A DNA stretch of 64,000 bases, from contig NW_026570247.1 in NCBI RefSeq assembly GCF_019649055.1, forward strand, positions 434,001 to 498,000. The letters are read 5' to 3'. The translations under genes and the position numbers were made by a program. This DNA is from Paramacrobiotus metropolitanus (lineage: Eukaryota > Tardigrada > Eutardigrada > Parachela > Macrobiotidae). The notes under the pieces were generated by a model, which did no database searches, was not told the DNA's origin, and saw only the letters and a list, made by a program, of their open reading frames with translations. Positions 34,324 to 46,783 of this stretch are shown one piece after another (the first letter of the stretch is position 1; each line of letters starts with the position of its first letter).

Positions 34324-35437
34324 AGCGTGCGCGTTATGGTGCGAACTGCTGTGCAGTCCCCGCACGACCTACCGCATCCGCATATGTTTGAACAGCGTGA
34401 TACGAAAAACCATGTCAGACAACTGCAACGTCTTCCGACTAGCATCACTGCTCACGCGCACCATCATCTCCGCGACCAAAAGCCGGAAGGTGATCACGCG
34501 CTCTTTGGACGACCGCGAGTGCTGGCTAGTTTACTTACTGGAAACCGTGCAGGTTCCCGTGCCCCTGATAATACTCAAGAACTTCATCGTGGACCACCGA
34601 AGACGTGGCGTCAGGGACGAAGACCTCAACATGGTGTAATCTTTGACAGCAGATATCACGCTGTTTGAAGACAGCTGTGAACTGTGAAGGGATTGTCCTG
34701 CACAACTGGAACATCAGTCGCCTTTATGGCGGAGCAATGTACGAAGTATTTGTCGAGAGTCCGTCAAATTTTCGGTATCTGCATGCCTTACCACGCCGGG
34801 AAAGGGATTTAATGGGGCCTCTCGGAAGGGACCACGCGCTGGCGATTGATCAGCTCGTAATCACGCTGCCGCGATTGGTTCTCACTTTTTGCGCGATGGC
34901 CGGCCTAACACGGCCAGCCGGTTTCTGTGGACCGTCGACGCACACTTCCCACCGGTTACGGAGGAAATGCGGGCTAAGGTCAAGACCATTTATGCTCATT
35001 GGGTACGTGGCCTGGTCTATCCGAGGGAGTGGGAAACCATTCGCTGCTACCTTTCACTGTAAGTCCTCTCCTCGACTACTTTACTTTAAGACAGGAATAG
35101 CATCATTTTGATGATCTGATTAATTTTTTCTCAGTATGTTATCAACCCGCTTGTTTTCAAATCCGATCCACTGTCCTTCTGTGTTTTGATATCCTACTTT
35201 TATGGGTCATCATGATAATTTACGATGCCAGTAAAATTCCGTAATGCCGGCAATAAACACTACAGTAACTGAGATTGGTATTGCAGGTTTAGTGGCTTTC
35301 ATTCGGGCGGCACACCGCGATCATGGATGGACGTGAATCTGCGACAGGAAGAACCTGACGGACTGAGCAAAATGGCCCTACACAGGATCAACGAAGTGGT
35401 CCAGGTTGACCACTATCCTCGCATACTAGCCGCATAG
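34324..35437 (+). pseudogene. F-box family gene, subtype B, 3' half only
   Basis: Only exon 3 (34324 to about 35060, ending CT before GTAAGT) and exon 4 (35287-35437) exist; no N-terminal or F-box exon lies upstream, where the miniature LTR element sits. Exon 3 opens A-C-A-L-W-C-E-L-L but has an in-frame TAA at 34637-34639, a second stop with a small indel near 34685, and a frameshift near 34895 between L-V-L and D-G-R-P-N. The tail resumes S-R-F-L-W-T-V to E-T-I-R-C-Y-L-S-L. Exon 4 is open: F-S-G-F-H-S-G-G-T, ending L-A-A. A truncated, decayed copy. Confidence 0.8.
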
Positions 35438-36263
35438 TGTTTCTGTGACACGTCATCGCTTCGATTGGATGATTCACGCTGGTCGCCTCTGCCAGTTGAC
35501 TAAAGAACCTTCTTGACTGTTGAACGGATTGAGAAAATCCTTATTATAAAATACACATTTTAGCGGTGTTGGCTCTGTCACGTTTGCTCTGACAACTGTG
35601 ATCTGCTTTAGCTCTCTCCAGTGCACTGTGGCCCAGTGTATGTACCTTAAGTATTCTCTCACATAATTTGCACTGTGCAGTCTGTGCTACCAACTTTATT
35701 CAGCTAACCAGTAATCGTTGCCGACGAAAATTAATGTTTCGGCAACTAAACTTGTTAGCCTTGGTCAGCAGCGTTAACATCGAAAAATTCAGTACATTAT
35801 TTAACTAATCATTTCCCCATTAATTCTTGATTTTCAAATTTGCAGCTTTGCAGAGAGACAGGTTTGACGAAAGCGCAAACATCAAAACAATGGAGATAAA
35901 AAAAAGTCCAAACCAATGTGGAATCACGCTGATAAACCGATAAACCCGGCGCTGCCAACTAATTAAATTGCCATACATGTTGATGTTGCGCTTCGGAAGC
36001 CCATAAACGTTGTTCGTTTTCACGAGTAGACGGCCTTGACCTTTGCATGCATGCGTTCCAGTTTCCAACATCATCCAACAGCGCACCCTCCGTGGTCCAC
36101 GAATTTCTGCTTTTGTCAGATTGCTCTGAATCACTAATTGTAAGTTCCGCTCCGTAAAGTATTGGCTCAGCATTTGCATGTATGATTACTAATACACACT
36201 TAACTTCAACTGTGATCGGCAGACTTCCAGACTGGATTTTTCTAGGTCTGACCGTAAAATAGT

Positions 36264-38889
36264 ATGGCAAATATGAATTCCGCGACCGGACCGATGCCTC
36301 CGTTCCGGCGGCTGCTAGCTGGTGTCAACCAGATGGGCTATCAGAACACTGTTGCTGTTCCCGTCAATGGCGCAGTGTGGCTGGGATTTATTCAGCATAC
36401 TGACGGAGAGCACGTGTTTGTCGATTTCGACTCGAAGAAGGTCGAAGCCAGATGGATCCCTGCAGCCAGTATATATCCGATGCCGTGGTACGACCATTTC
36501 GAAAATCACCAACGCCACCGGCCTCTGTATGCGGCACTGCGCGACAAAGACGACGGCCCGTTCCGGTTTCAGCCGGTTTTTCTGTCATATGCTCTGGCGG
36601 CAGGTCCGCAGGCTTACATGTATTACGTCAAGACCGATGTCCAAGGCGGAGGTTCTGCCAGCGCTCGCATCGAACTGGTGGATCATTTTCAGGTCCTCGG
36701 TCTGGAGTGGTTTACGGAGCCAGCGTTGGTGCAGCGCAATCACGGGCTGTTGTATACGAAATACTTCGTCCCCTGTGCCATGTCCACGCAGGTGCTCGAC
36801 GAGCCGGTCGACAGATCGCGCGTCATTAAGCAATTTCGCGAAGCGTTTGCTGATGACAAGACGTTGACCGACCTGACGGATGCCTGCCGGTTTCACTTGC
36901 GTATCGTAGCGGAGGGGTGTGTGTTTCTGGTCATCGGCATCGGAACGAGTGCGAATGTGCAGCAGACGACGTTGGCAAAGCTCTTGATAATGTTGGAGAG
37001 ACATCTAGCCATCCGGACGGGTCTGCTACCGATTCGTTTCGACACTTGCCCCGGCACTGAGACTAGCATTGGCACGAAAGATAGGATCAGTAGCTCCACG
37101 CGTTAGTGAATCTAGAAAAAATTCAGTTCCTACAGGTCTAACGTAATTCTCACTGAACTGATGTCTAGATCGTCTGCTTCTTTGGTCCTTAGTAAATGCG
37201 CAGATATTTTCCGTACCGTATAAAGAAGCTCTTGACCGATGACTACTTATCCATGAAATTTTTATTTCATTTTTGTGTTCATGATGTAGGCATCCGAATG
37301 GAGCCATCGTGTTCGGCAGCCTTGTTTCGCCACCTGCCTTACTGGATCTTCAGTGAAATCTTTTCTTACCTGGATCTGCATTCCATGATGACGCTCAAGC
37401 GGTACGCTGTCCCAATAAAAATACATGCAAATGGCGAAAATCGTAGTAGCGAATTTCCGAGTTTTTGCAGTTTCACTATGACAACTCCGGTTGTGCATTC
37501 GTGCAAATTCCCGTTTCCGTTGCTCAAAATTACTCACTGTTTGCTCATTTCTCTGATACAGAGTGTGCGCATTATGGCAAGACCTGCTGAGCAGTCCCTG
37601 CGTATACGAGCACGTCCGGGTATGTTTGGACGCCATGACCAGGGAAACCACGTCCGACAACTACAACTCCTTCCGTGTGGCAGCGCTACTCACGCGCACC
37701 ATCAACTCCGCCACCAAAAGCTTGACGATGATAACACGCTCTTTTGGCGATTGCGCGATATTCACGGTTTTTTTGCTGTATGCCATGGAAGCCGTGGCGG
37801 TTTACGTGCCCCTGATAATACTCAAGGACGTCATCGAGGACAGCCTTGGGTCAGGTTTTAAGGGCCAAATACTGATTCATTCTATGACCGTAGATGCAAC
37901 GCTGTTTGAATACAATTGTCAACGGATTGTGCTGCACAACTGGAAGGTCAGCCACCTGTTTGGCCGGGCAATGTACAAAATTTTTAGCGATGATCCAGCC
38001 ATGACATTCTATACAAATCTGCATCCCTTGCCACGCCGGGAAAGGGAGTTAATGGTGCCTCTCGGGAGGGAAAAGGCGCTGGCCATTGATCAGTTAGTGA
38101 TCACACTGCCGCGGCTGGTTCTGCACTGCCACGAAGGCCAGTCTAACATGGTCTCCCGCATCATGAAGGCCGTCAATGAGCACTTTCCGCCGGTTACCCA
38201 GGAGATGCATACAAAGGTCAGGGCTATTTACGCACGTTGGGTGCGTGACCTGGTGTATCCGTCCGAGTGGGAAACCATTCGCTGCTACCTTTCACTGTAA
38301 GTCTTCTCTGCAAATCCGTGACGGTAATACAGGAGTGACGTGGTTCTAATGATGCGAGATGTTCTTCCCATCCTAGTTTTCCTTCCGGGAGATACTTTAC
38401 GGAATAAAGTGCCATCGGTTGCCGAACGTAGAACTCAGAAATTTTTGAACAAAGCTATAATAATATGCATTCTATCTGTGTACTTCGGAATTATGGTGGC
38501 GGGAAATATTCTGCAAAGTTCTCTCTAAGGGCAGCTCCAGGTAGTACGTAAAATGCGTAAAAAACGAAAAAATGCTGCTCAGGATAGCGCGCGCGCAGAT
38601 AGTGCAAGGAGGGAGGCAGTGCACAAGGTTTAGTGAAATATAGTGCGCGCAGTAATCATCATAATAATTTACAATGCCGGTAAACGGTGAAATGCCGTAA
38701 GGACAGTTATATAACTTATAATACTACGGTAACACAGCATTTGAGATGCCAAATTACAGGTTTAGCGGCTTTTATTCGGACGGCACACCTCGATCATGGG
38801 TGGATGTCGATTTGCGACTGGTGGATCCCGGCGACCTGAGCAAAATGGCGCTCCACGGGATCCACGAAGTATTCCTGGTTGGCCACTAA
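36264..38889 (+). CDS. F-box family gene, subtype B, nearly intact with altered first donor
   Basis: Exons are 36264 to 37080 or 37089, 37290-37401, 37562-38296 and 38760-38889. Exon 1 holds M-P-P-F-R-R-L-L-A-G-V-N-Q, G-Y-Q-N-T-V-A-V, W-L-G-F-I-Q and F-D-S-K-K-V-E-A-R-W, then A-L-R-D-K-D-D-G-P-F-R-F. Exon 2: F-box L-P-Y-W-I-F-S-E-I-F-S-Y-L-D-L. Exon 3: V-C-A-L-W-Q-D-L-L to C-Y-L-S-L; exon 4: F-S-G-F-Y-S-D-G-T to V-G-H, TAA at 38887-38889. The donor that paralogs use (AAAG/GTAGGC) reads AAAG/ATAGGA here. A GTAGCT nine bases downstream keeps phase 1 and adds three codons, so the gene may still be spliced (598 or 601 codons with the stop). Without splicing, the frame stops at TAG 37104-37106, before the F-box. 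Confidence 0.75.
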
Positions 38890-39424
38890 CCACGAAAACT
38901 GTCTTCCAAAGTGCCTTTACATGATTGCATCATATTATGATTGACGCTGCTCGCTACTGCCAGTTGGATGGAGGACGTGTGTTGACTGTGGAACGGACAA
39001 AGAAATTTCGTATGAGATATTCATTTTGTTAGCGGTAACTGGCTTTTTTAAGTTTGTTCTGAAAACTGTTGATCTGCTTTGAATCTCCTTCATATTGTGC
39101 ACTGTGGCTGTAGTTGCACTCACTGTTATTAGCGACTAGCGATAGCACTTAGCGACCGTGTTGTACCGACGATACTGAAGTTCTCGATATCGCTCTCCTA
39201 CTAACTAGTAAATTAGTTTAGGCGATAAACACAAAATAAAATAAATAATAAAAGGCAGCTACACCTGTATGTACTAAATTTTTATTGTAAAATATATCTA
39301 CTGCCAACGAACTGACCACTGACAGCAAGATGACCTTTGTTACATTTTTTGCAATACTGACTAGGTCTTTTTTAAGGAATAAACCGGCATGAGTACGTAC
39401 AATTTTGTCAAATTGCTTGTTATA
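38890..39424. other. 3' flank of subtype B gene
   Basis: A/T-rich sequence with no recognised gene. The 3' flank resembles that after other B copies in composition only. Confidence 0.4.
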
Positions 39425-39850
39425 AAAAGACTACTACGCGTAACGCGGTTCCGCTTTAGTTGAAACAGTACAGAAAGGCGATTACGTGCGAAAGTGTCCT
39501 TGCTTTCCTTTTCTCCACGACTTCCTTTTAAAAATTCTTTTTGAAACTTAATCAATTTAGCTATACGTGAGTTTTGGTTTTATCCATCGAACCCAGCGCG
39601 ATCGTTTCATTCTCATTTTTGTTTTCCACAATAGCGTAATTTATCGCAACCAAAATATGAGAAAATATTCATTTCCGCCTCTACGCATCCTGATGTTACT
39701 GCTGCTGACTAATTTGGAGTGATTATTGCTGATTGTGCTTACATTTTTCAGTGTTTCGTATTAAATTGTTGTAAAGACTTGTGTTTTCTGTAGCCTAGAG
39801 GGTGCGACTGCACTGTGACTGTGCAAAGAACAGTAAACACTACTGGCGTA
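39425..39850 (+). mobile_element. 3' end relic of a CR1/L2-like LINE
   Basis: It matches 45110-45540, the 3' tail of the LINE starting at 40879: GCGATTACGTGCG...AAGTGTCCTTGCTTTCC, CAGCGCGATCGT, then TGTAGCCTAGAGGGTG and CAGTAAAC. No coding region remains. Confidence 0.6.
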
Positions 39851-39989
39851 CAATCTGCAGGTTGTAGCTATTCGCTGCGTGTATGTCGAGCGGTCGTTTT
39901 CTGGGAAGGCGATGGCCAGTGGCTACCTGTCATGGCGTCTCACGGAGCAGATGTACGTTTAAATTTGTGGCATTTTGTTTTTATATGGG

Positions 39990-40120
39990 TTTGCCTTCTA
40001 ACAAATGAAACCGAAAACTGTATGTCTGTTTTCACGACTGTTGTCTGTAGCCTAGAGGGGGGCAAATGCTCCGTGCAAAGGACAATAAACTTCCATTATT
40101 GTTGTTATCATTAATATTTA
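39990..40120 (+). mobile_element. Second 3' tail relic of the same LINE family
   Basis: CACGACTGTTGTCTGTAGCC, then CTCCGTGCAAAGGACAATAA and an ATT-type tail, nearly the same as 45478-45556. Confidence 0.6.
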
Positions 40121-40878
40121 TTATGTAAAAATATCAGCTCGCTGTAGAACAGTAGAAGTATGTACAAGTATACGTGCATAATTTTAACACCCAGACCAAG
40201 AAAAGTTAGTGTGAAAAATGAACGTTAGCCAATGCAGCTGCCGGGTACCGACACTTCAGGCTGCAGCATGCATTCTCGCATCTGGACAGCTGCACTTATA
40301 ATATTGTGAACGCGAGATTGAGTGTTTCTTTTGTAAACGCCGTTTTGTTCTGGTGCATAGTTTGTACTCGTACCATGATACTTATCAAAGGTTATTATCA
40401 TATTGTGAACGTTCTTTTGTTGCAGATCTGTGCTATTTTGCAGAAAAGAGGCGACCTATTGTGAGGTATGTCGTGCGAGTCAAACTGAAGAGGATATCTG
40501 GGCTGCCTCTATAGCTTGCCTACGGTTATACTGTCTGTCTAATGGTGTGTCTCTTTGCCTTACGGCCCTTACCAATCCGGGTTGCAGAGTAGGCTTATGA
40601 TTTCTCTGGCTGTGCAGAAAATTCTAGAGCAGCCCATAACGCCATAAGTGAAATTTTCAGTAAGCCGTTGCGGTCTCAAAGACTACTCTCAAAGACTACA
40701 TTCTTGCTTGGACAGCTCATTCTTGCTTGGACAGCTTGCAGACTGCCCAATAAATTTAGAACTTTTCTCTCTGCAGCCTTTAGCCTACATTCAGCCCATT
40801 CCACAGTATACATAGTCGAACATCTTGACTAAGTATATGACATGTAAATTACGGTGACCTTTAAAGTTTTGACAACAC
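40121..40878. other. Intergenic, with block resembling a subtype B promoter region
   Basis: Parts of 40430-40640 (GTGCGAGTCAAACTGAAGAG, GGGCTGCCTCT, GCTGTGCAGAAAATT) resemble 55670-56000 upstream of the subtype B copy at 56128. Before the LINE inserted, this may have been the 5' flank of the subtype B gene whose ATG is now at 45656. Confidence 0.4.
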
Positions 40879-42039
40879 TTGCAAGGCATGATGCCTGATT
40901 CTGAAGACAGTGGAGGTTTTGTTCAAGAGGATTTGTCTGATTTGCCGTTTGTTGATTTGGCAAAGAAACTATCCAGTATTCTGCAGGAAGTGTATGCAAA
41001 TTTACCACCCAAGAATCACAAACTCCGCCCGATCCTCACTAAGAACAAAGATGTCCTGATGCAAATCCCATCTTTACTGAAAGATCACCACATCCGATTA
41101 TATGAAAATGCCCTAAAGACGGAAACCGAACTGATCCATGAAAAGGAGCGCACAAGACAACTTACTAGTGCCCGTGTTGAAGATACCGGCACCCTTACCG
41201 ATGACCACCACGACAAGCCGCGAAAAACTTATGCCGCCATCACGAAAGAACCTGTGCCGGCAGTCATCCTCCAGCCGAAGAAGACAGAGCCACTACCTCC
41301 TCCCAGATCCCGCACAACAACAAGTGAGCTCACCAAACTATCCAATGCTCTCAACACTGCTCTCCCTGCTGGTGCCGCTGATCTGAACGTGACCGACATC
41401 CGTCCCATTGGTGGTAAGCGTGTTCTACTTCGTTTTAAGAATGCCGACAGTGCCGCAAATGGTAAGTCAATCTTGGAAAGCCATTCAGAAGCTTTGGGTT
41501 ATGATGTGGTCAGTACTAAACCCAAAACGTCAAGGGTTATTGTTCGCCGAGTCCCAAAAACACTGTCTAATGACGATTTCTTGAAAGAATTACGCGTTAA
41601 AGTAAACATCCCACCCAATTCAGTGCTTAAAATTGTCACCCGGTTGACCAGTCAAAGAGAGGAAGTATCCACGTGTGCAATTGTTTTCGAGGTCAGCCAG
41701 GATGTTCGCAATATCCTGACTGACCAACGGTTCTTAATGATTCAGTGGTCCCGATGTCCTATAGAGGACCATGTTTACGTACCACAATGTACTAGATGTT
41801 GTGCCTACGGTCACACTTCGACAAAGTGTGAAAAATCCCCTCGCTGTGCGTTTTGTGCTAAATCCCATCACACTAACGACTGCACGGAGAATGCTGATTT
41901 TCGATTCATTTGCGCAAATTGTAGTGATAGCGGTGTTTATTCTCCGACAAACTACCATACGGCGTATGACCACTTTTATTGCTCTGTCTTCAAAAATTCG
42001 CGATACTTTTACAACCGAAATTTCCCAAAAAACCGGTAA
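40879..42039 (+). CDS. LINE ORF1 protein with zinc knuckles
   Basis: A 386-residue open frame. After an N-terminal helix-rich half there is an R-V-I-V-R-R-V-P region and, in the last quarter, cysteine-rich knuckles: C-T-R-C-C-A-Y-G-H...C, C-A-F-C...H-H-T-N-D-C and C-A-N-C. This is the gag-like nucleic-acid-binding protein of CR1/L2/I-type LINEs, which coats the element RNA. It overlaps the start of ORF2 by about 60 bases in another frame. It has no internal stop, but its ORF2 is dead. Confidence 0.75.
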   Translation: MQGMMPDSEDSGGFVQEDLSDLPFVDLAKKLSSILQEVYANLPPKNHKLRPILTKNKDVLMQIPSLLKDHHIRLYENALKTETELIHEKERTRQLTSARVEDTGTLTDDHHDKPRKTYAAITKEPVPAVILQPKKTEPLPPPRSRTTTSELTKLSNALNTALPAGAADLNVTDIRPIGGKRVLLRFKNADSAANGKSILESHSEALGYDVVSTKPKTSRVIVRRVPKTLSNDDFLKELRVKVNIPPNSVLKIVTRLTSQREEVSTCAIVFEVSQDVRNILTDQRFLMIQWSRCPIEDHVYVPQCTRCCAYGHTSTKCEKSPRCAFCAKSHHTNDCTENADFRFICANCSDSGVYSPTNYHTAYDHFYCSVFKNSRYFYNRNFPKNR

Positions 42040-45000
42040 ACGCTAACGAAATTTTAATTAACAACCAGGCTGTGCCAAATAATTGTTCGACAATGCTTAA
42101 CGATGAAAATTTGTCCAGTAACGATATTGGCTACCCGACCGTAAATAGTCGACAACCGAAACATCCTGTTCTTCTTGAGAACATCCGCATACGATGTTGT
42201 AATGTCAGAAGCGTCAAGAACAAACGTGAAGAAGTGAAATTGTTTTGCTCGGACAGTGATGTGACCGTTCTTACTGAAACATATGATAGACCATTTATGA
42301 CAGGTTCTGATTTTGCTGACCTGGATAACTACAATGTCTTTCGAAATGGTAGAGCTGATGGTCGTGGTGGTGTTGCTGTTGTTATCAGAAAATCTCTTTG
42401 TGCTTTTCCCATGCCAGAGCTTAATACTCCTTCCCTTGAAATTTTGTGCGTTGAGTCTCGTGCTATTGATCGTATTTTTATTGCTTTCTATGCGCCCCCT
42501 GATAAAAGTATTCATCTTGTGCCTGCCCTGATTAAACACCTGCGTTCTAATTTCTCTCTTGGTCTATTAGCAAAATGCATAATCATGGGTGATTTCAATC
42601 GGCCTGACATAAATTGGTCTAATAAAACCGCAAGAAAACCAGCCAGTCGTGAGCTGCTGTCCGCTATCAAAGAATTCGAGATGATACAGCTAGTCAACTT
42701 TCCAACCAGGAAGAACAATTGTCTTGACTTGTGTCTCATCAGTGCCAACTCGCTTTTTCACCAGCAGTTCCCATCAGCCCGCCCTCCTCTACCAACGATC
42801 ATATCGGTTTTGAATTTTCTCTGAAACTAAAGAAATATCGCAGAAAATTTCGTACTGTTAAGCGATGGAAAATCGAAAGCAATAATGTTGGTCAGTTCAT
42901 CGACGCGTTAAATGTTGTCAACTGGGAAAGTTTATTTTGCAATTTAAACGTTAATGAAAGAGCAGATAAATTTGAAAATGTTTTTCTCGAAACAGCAAAA
43001 GCATATTTTGAATTTAGTGACGTGAAAATTCGGATTGGTGCAGTGAAATATCCTAGAAATATTAAAAAAGTAATAAATTCAAGAGATCTTGCTTTTCGTA
43101 AATACCGACAGATAAATCTACCGAATTTGAAAACTAAATGGAAAAAGTTGTCAAAGAAATTAAGTGTGCTGCTAAGAAAATTTGAAAAACACAGACTTTC
43201 TGATATTTCCACTGCACACAGAAACAATCCATCCAAATTTTGGCGGTATATGAAATCGATGAATGACCGCATCGGTATGCCACCTCTCAAAAGGCCGGAT
43301 GGCACGACGGCAGCTACAGATAACGAAAAGCTAATCTACTGAACGCTCTGTACCGCGAGTCTCAGTCGACCTGCAACGCGCACTGTACTGGCTCTGATTT
43401 AAATTTAATTTGCGGCAACGAAGAAAGGTGGGAAATCTCGGAGCTTTTGATTTTTGAACAACTTGCGAAAATTTCTGTAACAACTTCAAGTGGCAAGTAC
43501 GAAATCACTAACAAACTTCTGAAAATTGCTGCTCCAGGCATTCTTGCTCCGCTCAGATTAATTTTTAATGCCGCTATCAATGAAGGTGTGTTTCCGGTGA
43601 AGTGGAAGCATTCGTTTATAACAGCAGTACCGAAAATCTCTGCAGATCACAGATTGCCGGGTAGCTATCGACCAGTTTCAATGTTGAACCCAGTTTCAAA
43701 AATTTTTGAACGTTGTCTTGATCAATTAATTCGTGAACATTTGAACAAAAAATTCAATACTTCTGGATCACCAGTTTGCTTACCGGCATAAAAGGTCTAC
43801 TGAGCTACAGCTATTTCTTTTGTCAAGTCTTTGAACGATTTCAACACAAGCGGCATTGCTGTAGATGCAGTATTCTTGGACTGCTCAAAAGCTTTTGATA
43901 AGCTTTCCACGAATCCATCATAAACGCGCTGATCGAAATGAATCTTCCCAGTCACATCGTACATTTGGTCTCTGATTACTTGAAAGATCGAACACAATGT
44001 GTGACAGTTGGAAATGAGTTTGCTCATTCGTTACCCGTTAACAGTGGTGTACCGCAGGGTTCAGTTTTAGGGCCACTACTGTTCATTTGTGTCTTAAATT
44101 TCATTCTCCGCGCATTAAAAAACGGTAGCGCCGCTCTCGTTTTGCAGATGACGTAGTTATTTTTCGCCCCATTACTGAAACAGGTGACAGTCAGCTGTTG
44201 CAGGAAGATCTTACTTCTCTCAATGAATGGCTTGCTAGCAAAAGCTCAGTCTAAACGCTGCTAAGTCTGCCCACGTTCACTTCTCAAAACAGAAATCCTC
44301 GGTCTGCCCATATTATTACAGTATCGATAATGTTACGATTCCAAATTGTGATCATGTCAAACACTTGGGCATATTCGTTGACCGAAAACTAAATTTTAAA
44401 TTAAATAGTGAAAATGTAGCAAAAAATGCAACCGAAAAATCAGCTACATTAATCACATTTTCCGTTATACTGATTGCGGTGCTCGCATACGACTTTTTGA
44501 GTCTCTTGTCCTCTCGGTCATCGATTACTGTTGCTCCATCACGCACCCGTTATTCAAACAGTCCGCTGATCTCTTAGAACGTTGCCAGAGAAGATTCACT
44601 AAATCCTTGCGACTCGGCAACAATGTTCTAAATTATGGTGCACGGCTAAAAGAGCTTAAATGGGATGATTTAATTACTCGCCGTTTAAAAAAAGCGCTGT
44701 TGTTTTTGTATAAATTGGTCTTTCGGGTGATTCCTATGGGTGATCAAATCGTAACTCCTCTTACGTTTTCGGTCTCTGCGTTTGAGTCTGTTGCAGGAAA
44801 CACAAGATCATCCGAGCGTCTAATGAAACATCCATGTCCTATAAAACCTGCCGCGACGACCTTTTGTGGGATAACAGTGACTACTGACCACCTGTCCTAT
44901 ATAAACACCCTCGCCTCCATCTGGAACGAGCTTCCTTTGCAGCCAGTAGCCTATGTCACATTAAAAGCCTTTTCGGAAGCCCTGGAAACCGTGAAATTGA

Positions 45001-45556
45001 ATGTGCTGCCGTCGGTTGAAATCTTAAAAGCCAATCTTTACTCTAAATAAATGCTTATCTGCGCTTTTTCTTTGCTATCCTTGTAGGTAATGGGTACTTT
45101 ATTGAGTGTGTACTGTTACGCATAAACGGCTGCGACTAGTTGAAATAGTACAGTACAGAAAGGCGATTACGTGCGTAAGTGTCCTTGCTTTCCTTTTCCC
45201 ACGATTTCTTTTGGAATACTTTTTGAAAATTTGAATTAATTTAGCTGTACGTGGGTTTTGGTTTTATGCATCGACCCCAGCGCGATCGTCTCCCTCCCTT
45301 TTTTCCACAGTAATATAGCGTCAACTTATCGCAACCGAAAAAATAATGTTTATTTCCATCTCTATGTCTCTTAATGTTACTGCATCTGATCAGTCGTTTG
45401 GTTGATGTTTTTGTGTTTTGCTGAAGAATGCTTTGTGTTTTGTTTTTGCGATCTTCATTGTTGTACTCCAATGTCGTTTCACGACTGTTGTCTGTAGCCT
45501 AGAGGGGGCTAATGCTCCGTGCAAAGGACAATAAACTTCCATTATTATTATTATTA
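40879..45556 (+). mobile_element. CR1/L2-like LINE, two ORFs, degraded ORF2
   Basis: ORF1 (40879-42039) is open. ORF2 begins near 41979 with an APE-type endonuclease (I-R-C-C-N-V-R-S, T-E-T-Y, M-G-D-F-N-R-P-D-I) and continues into reverse transcriptase (Y-R-P-V-S-M-L-N-P, N-S-G-V-P-Q-G-S-V-L-G-P-L-L-F). It is broken near 42810, 43340, 43790, 44150 and 44580. The C-terminal part is open to 45050, and the 3' UTR ends in CAATAAACTTCC plus an ATT repeat at 45541-45556, a short-repeat tail typical of this group. The 5' limit is unknown. It lies directly upstream of the F-box copy at 45656. Confidence 0.85.
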
Positions 45557-46360
45557 TTACTCGAAAACAAATCAAATCTGATTGCCGATTGCTATCCGCA
45601 CTTGGTGGCAGCTCCGCATGATCGTTGATTGTTTTTTTGTAGATTCTTATGTAAAATGAATGCCGTTGCAAACTCTACGCCTCCGTTGCGGCGGCTGCTG
45701 GCTGGTAGCCATCAGATGAGCTACCAGAACACGGTTGCCGTTAGTGATAAGGGCGCAATGTGGCTGGGATTTATACAGGATATCGACGGGGATCGCGTGT
45801 TCGTCGATTTCGACTCGAACAAGGTCGCAGCCCGGTGGATCCATGCGGGAAGTGTTTATCCAAATCAAAATCGGCATCAAAATCGGCATCCAAATCAACA
45901 ACCCAGCGGACTATTCCGGAACTCCTTGACACCTTTAAAGATGAACTCGCGAAGTGTACATCAGCGAACTATAAAAACTTGAAGTCAGCCATGGAAGAAT
46001 TGTTGCCCTTTATGAGTCGCATCGTTAGCCAAAACATCGAGCAACACAATCGTATTCTCGACCTAGAGCGAGAAGTCCACCTGCTGAAGAAGAATCAACC
46101 TCCGGCTACGCCGATTACCATTCCTCGTGTCCCTCAAAATACGGCAACCGCAGCTACATTTCCCAGAGAAGACACTTTAGCCTCCCGGGATATTCCGAAA
46201 TCGTACGCACTTGTCGTCTCAGCCGATAAAACTCGGGCCGATGAAGGCAGTGCAAAAGATTTTGTGGATGAAATTGAAAGAAAGCTCCCCCAGTGCATCC
46301 CGAATGCCAGTGAACGGTTTAACATGGATCAAGTTCGCCGTACTCAGAATAACAACATTA

Positions 46361-46783
46361 GCCTATTTCAGATTGCACGGTTTGTGCTCCATTCGGCTCC
46401 GGTTCCATATGGAACCTTCGGTTGCGGGTTGTTTTACGTCCGTTCGCGACGTTAGCAGCTGTAACCTAGCGTCGTGCGGTGACGCGTAAAAACTATCTGC
46501 CTTACGCGGATGCTTGCAACGGCTCAAACACATGAGTGAATGGTAGGCCAGCGTATGCTACCCGTGGATCTTTTTTGAGCACTCAGACCGCCGACCGTTA
46601 GCAGGGTGGTCACGTCCTCGCGCGCACTCGACTCGATTAATTTTTTCGTTGCTGTACTCTGTACGTGACCAAAGTGTAACCGCACAAAGATCTGAAGCAG
46701 TTTTCATCCTGCCAACGTACTGCTTATCTGACGCCGTGCGATTCTATGTACGGAGCCTCTACCGTATGCAATCTGAAATAGGC
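46361..46783. mobile_element. 423-bp TA-flanked inverted-repeat element
   Basis: The terminal repeat GCCTATTTCAGATTGCA is perfect over 17 bases, and CGGT follows on both sides after a small gap. TA lies on each side (46359-46360, 46784-46785). It interrupts ORF1 of the LINE; collapse to one TA leaves the frame N-N-N-I-I-V-I-R-F-H. A TA target fits a Tc1/mariner-type non-autonomous element. It has no coding capacity of its own; frames across it are chance fusions. Confidence 0.8.

Noticed and set aside
34327-34668. 113-codon plus frame and similar His/Arg/Gln-rich frames in exon 3 of several copies
   Set aside because: They are out-of-frame readings of exon 3 (compare 10465-10740 and 37563 region); the conserved V-C-A-L-W frame is the real one.
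45760-46455. A 231-codon frame that looks like an F-box-family N-terminus fused to a coiled-coil protein
   Set aside because: It crosses the LINE insertion point at 45862 in a different frame and runs into the TA element; it is a chance fusion of host exon, LINE ORF1 and element sequence.
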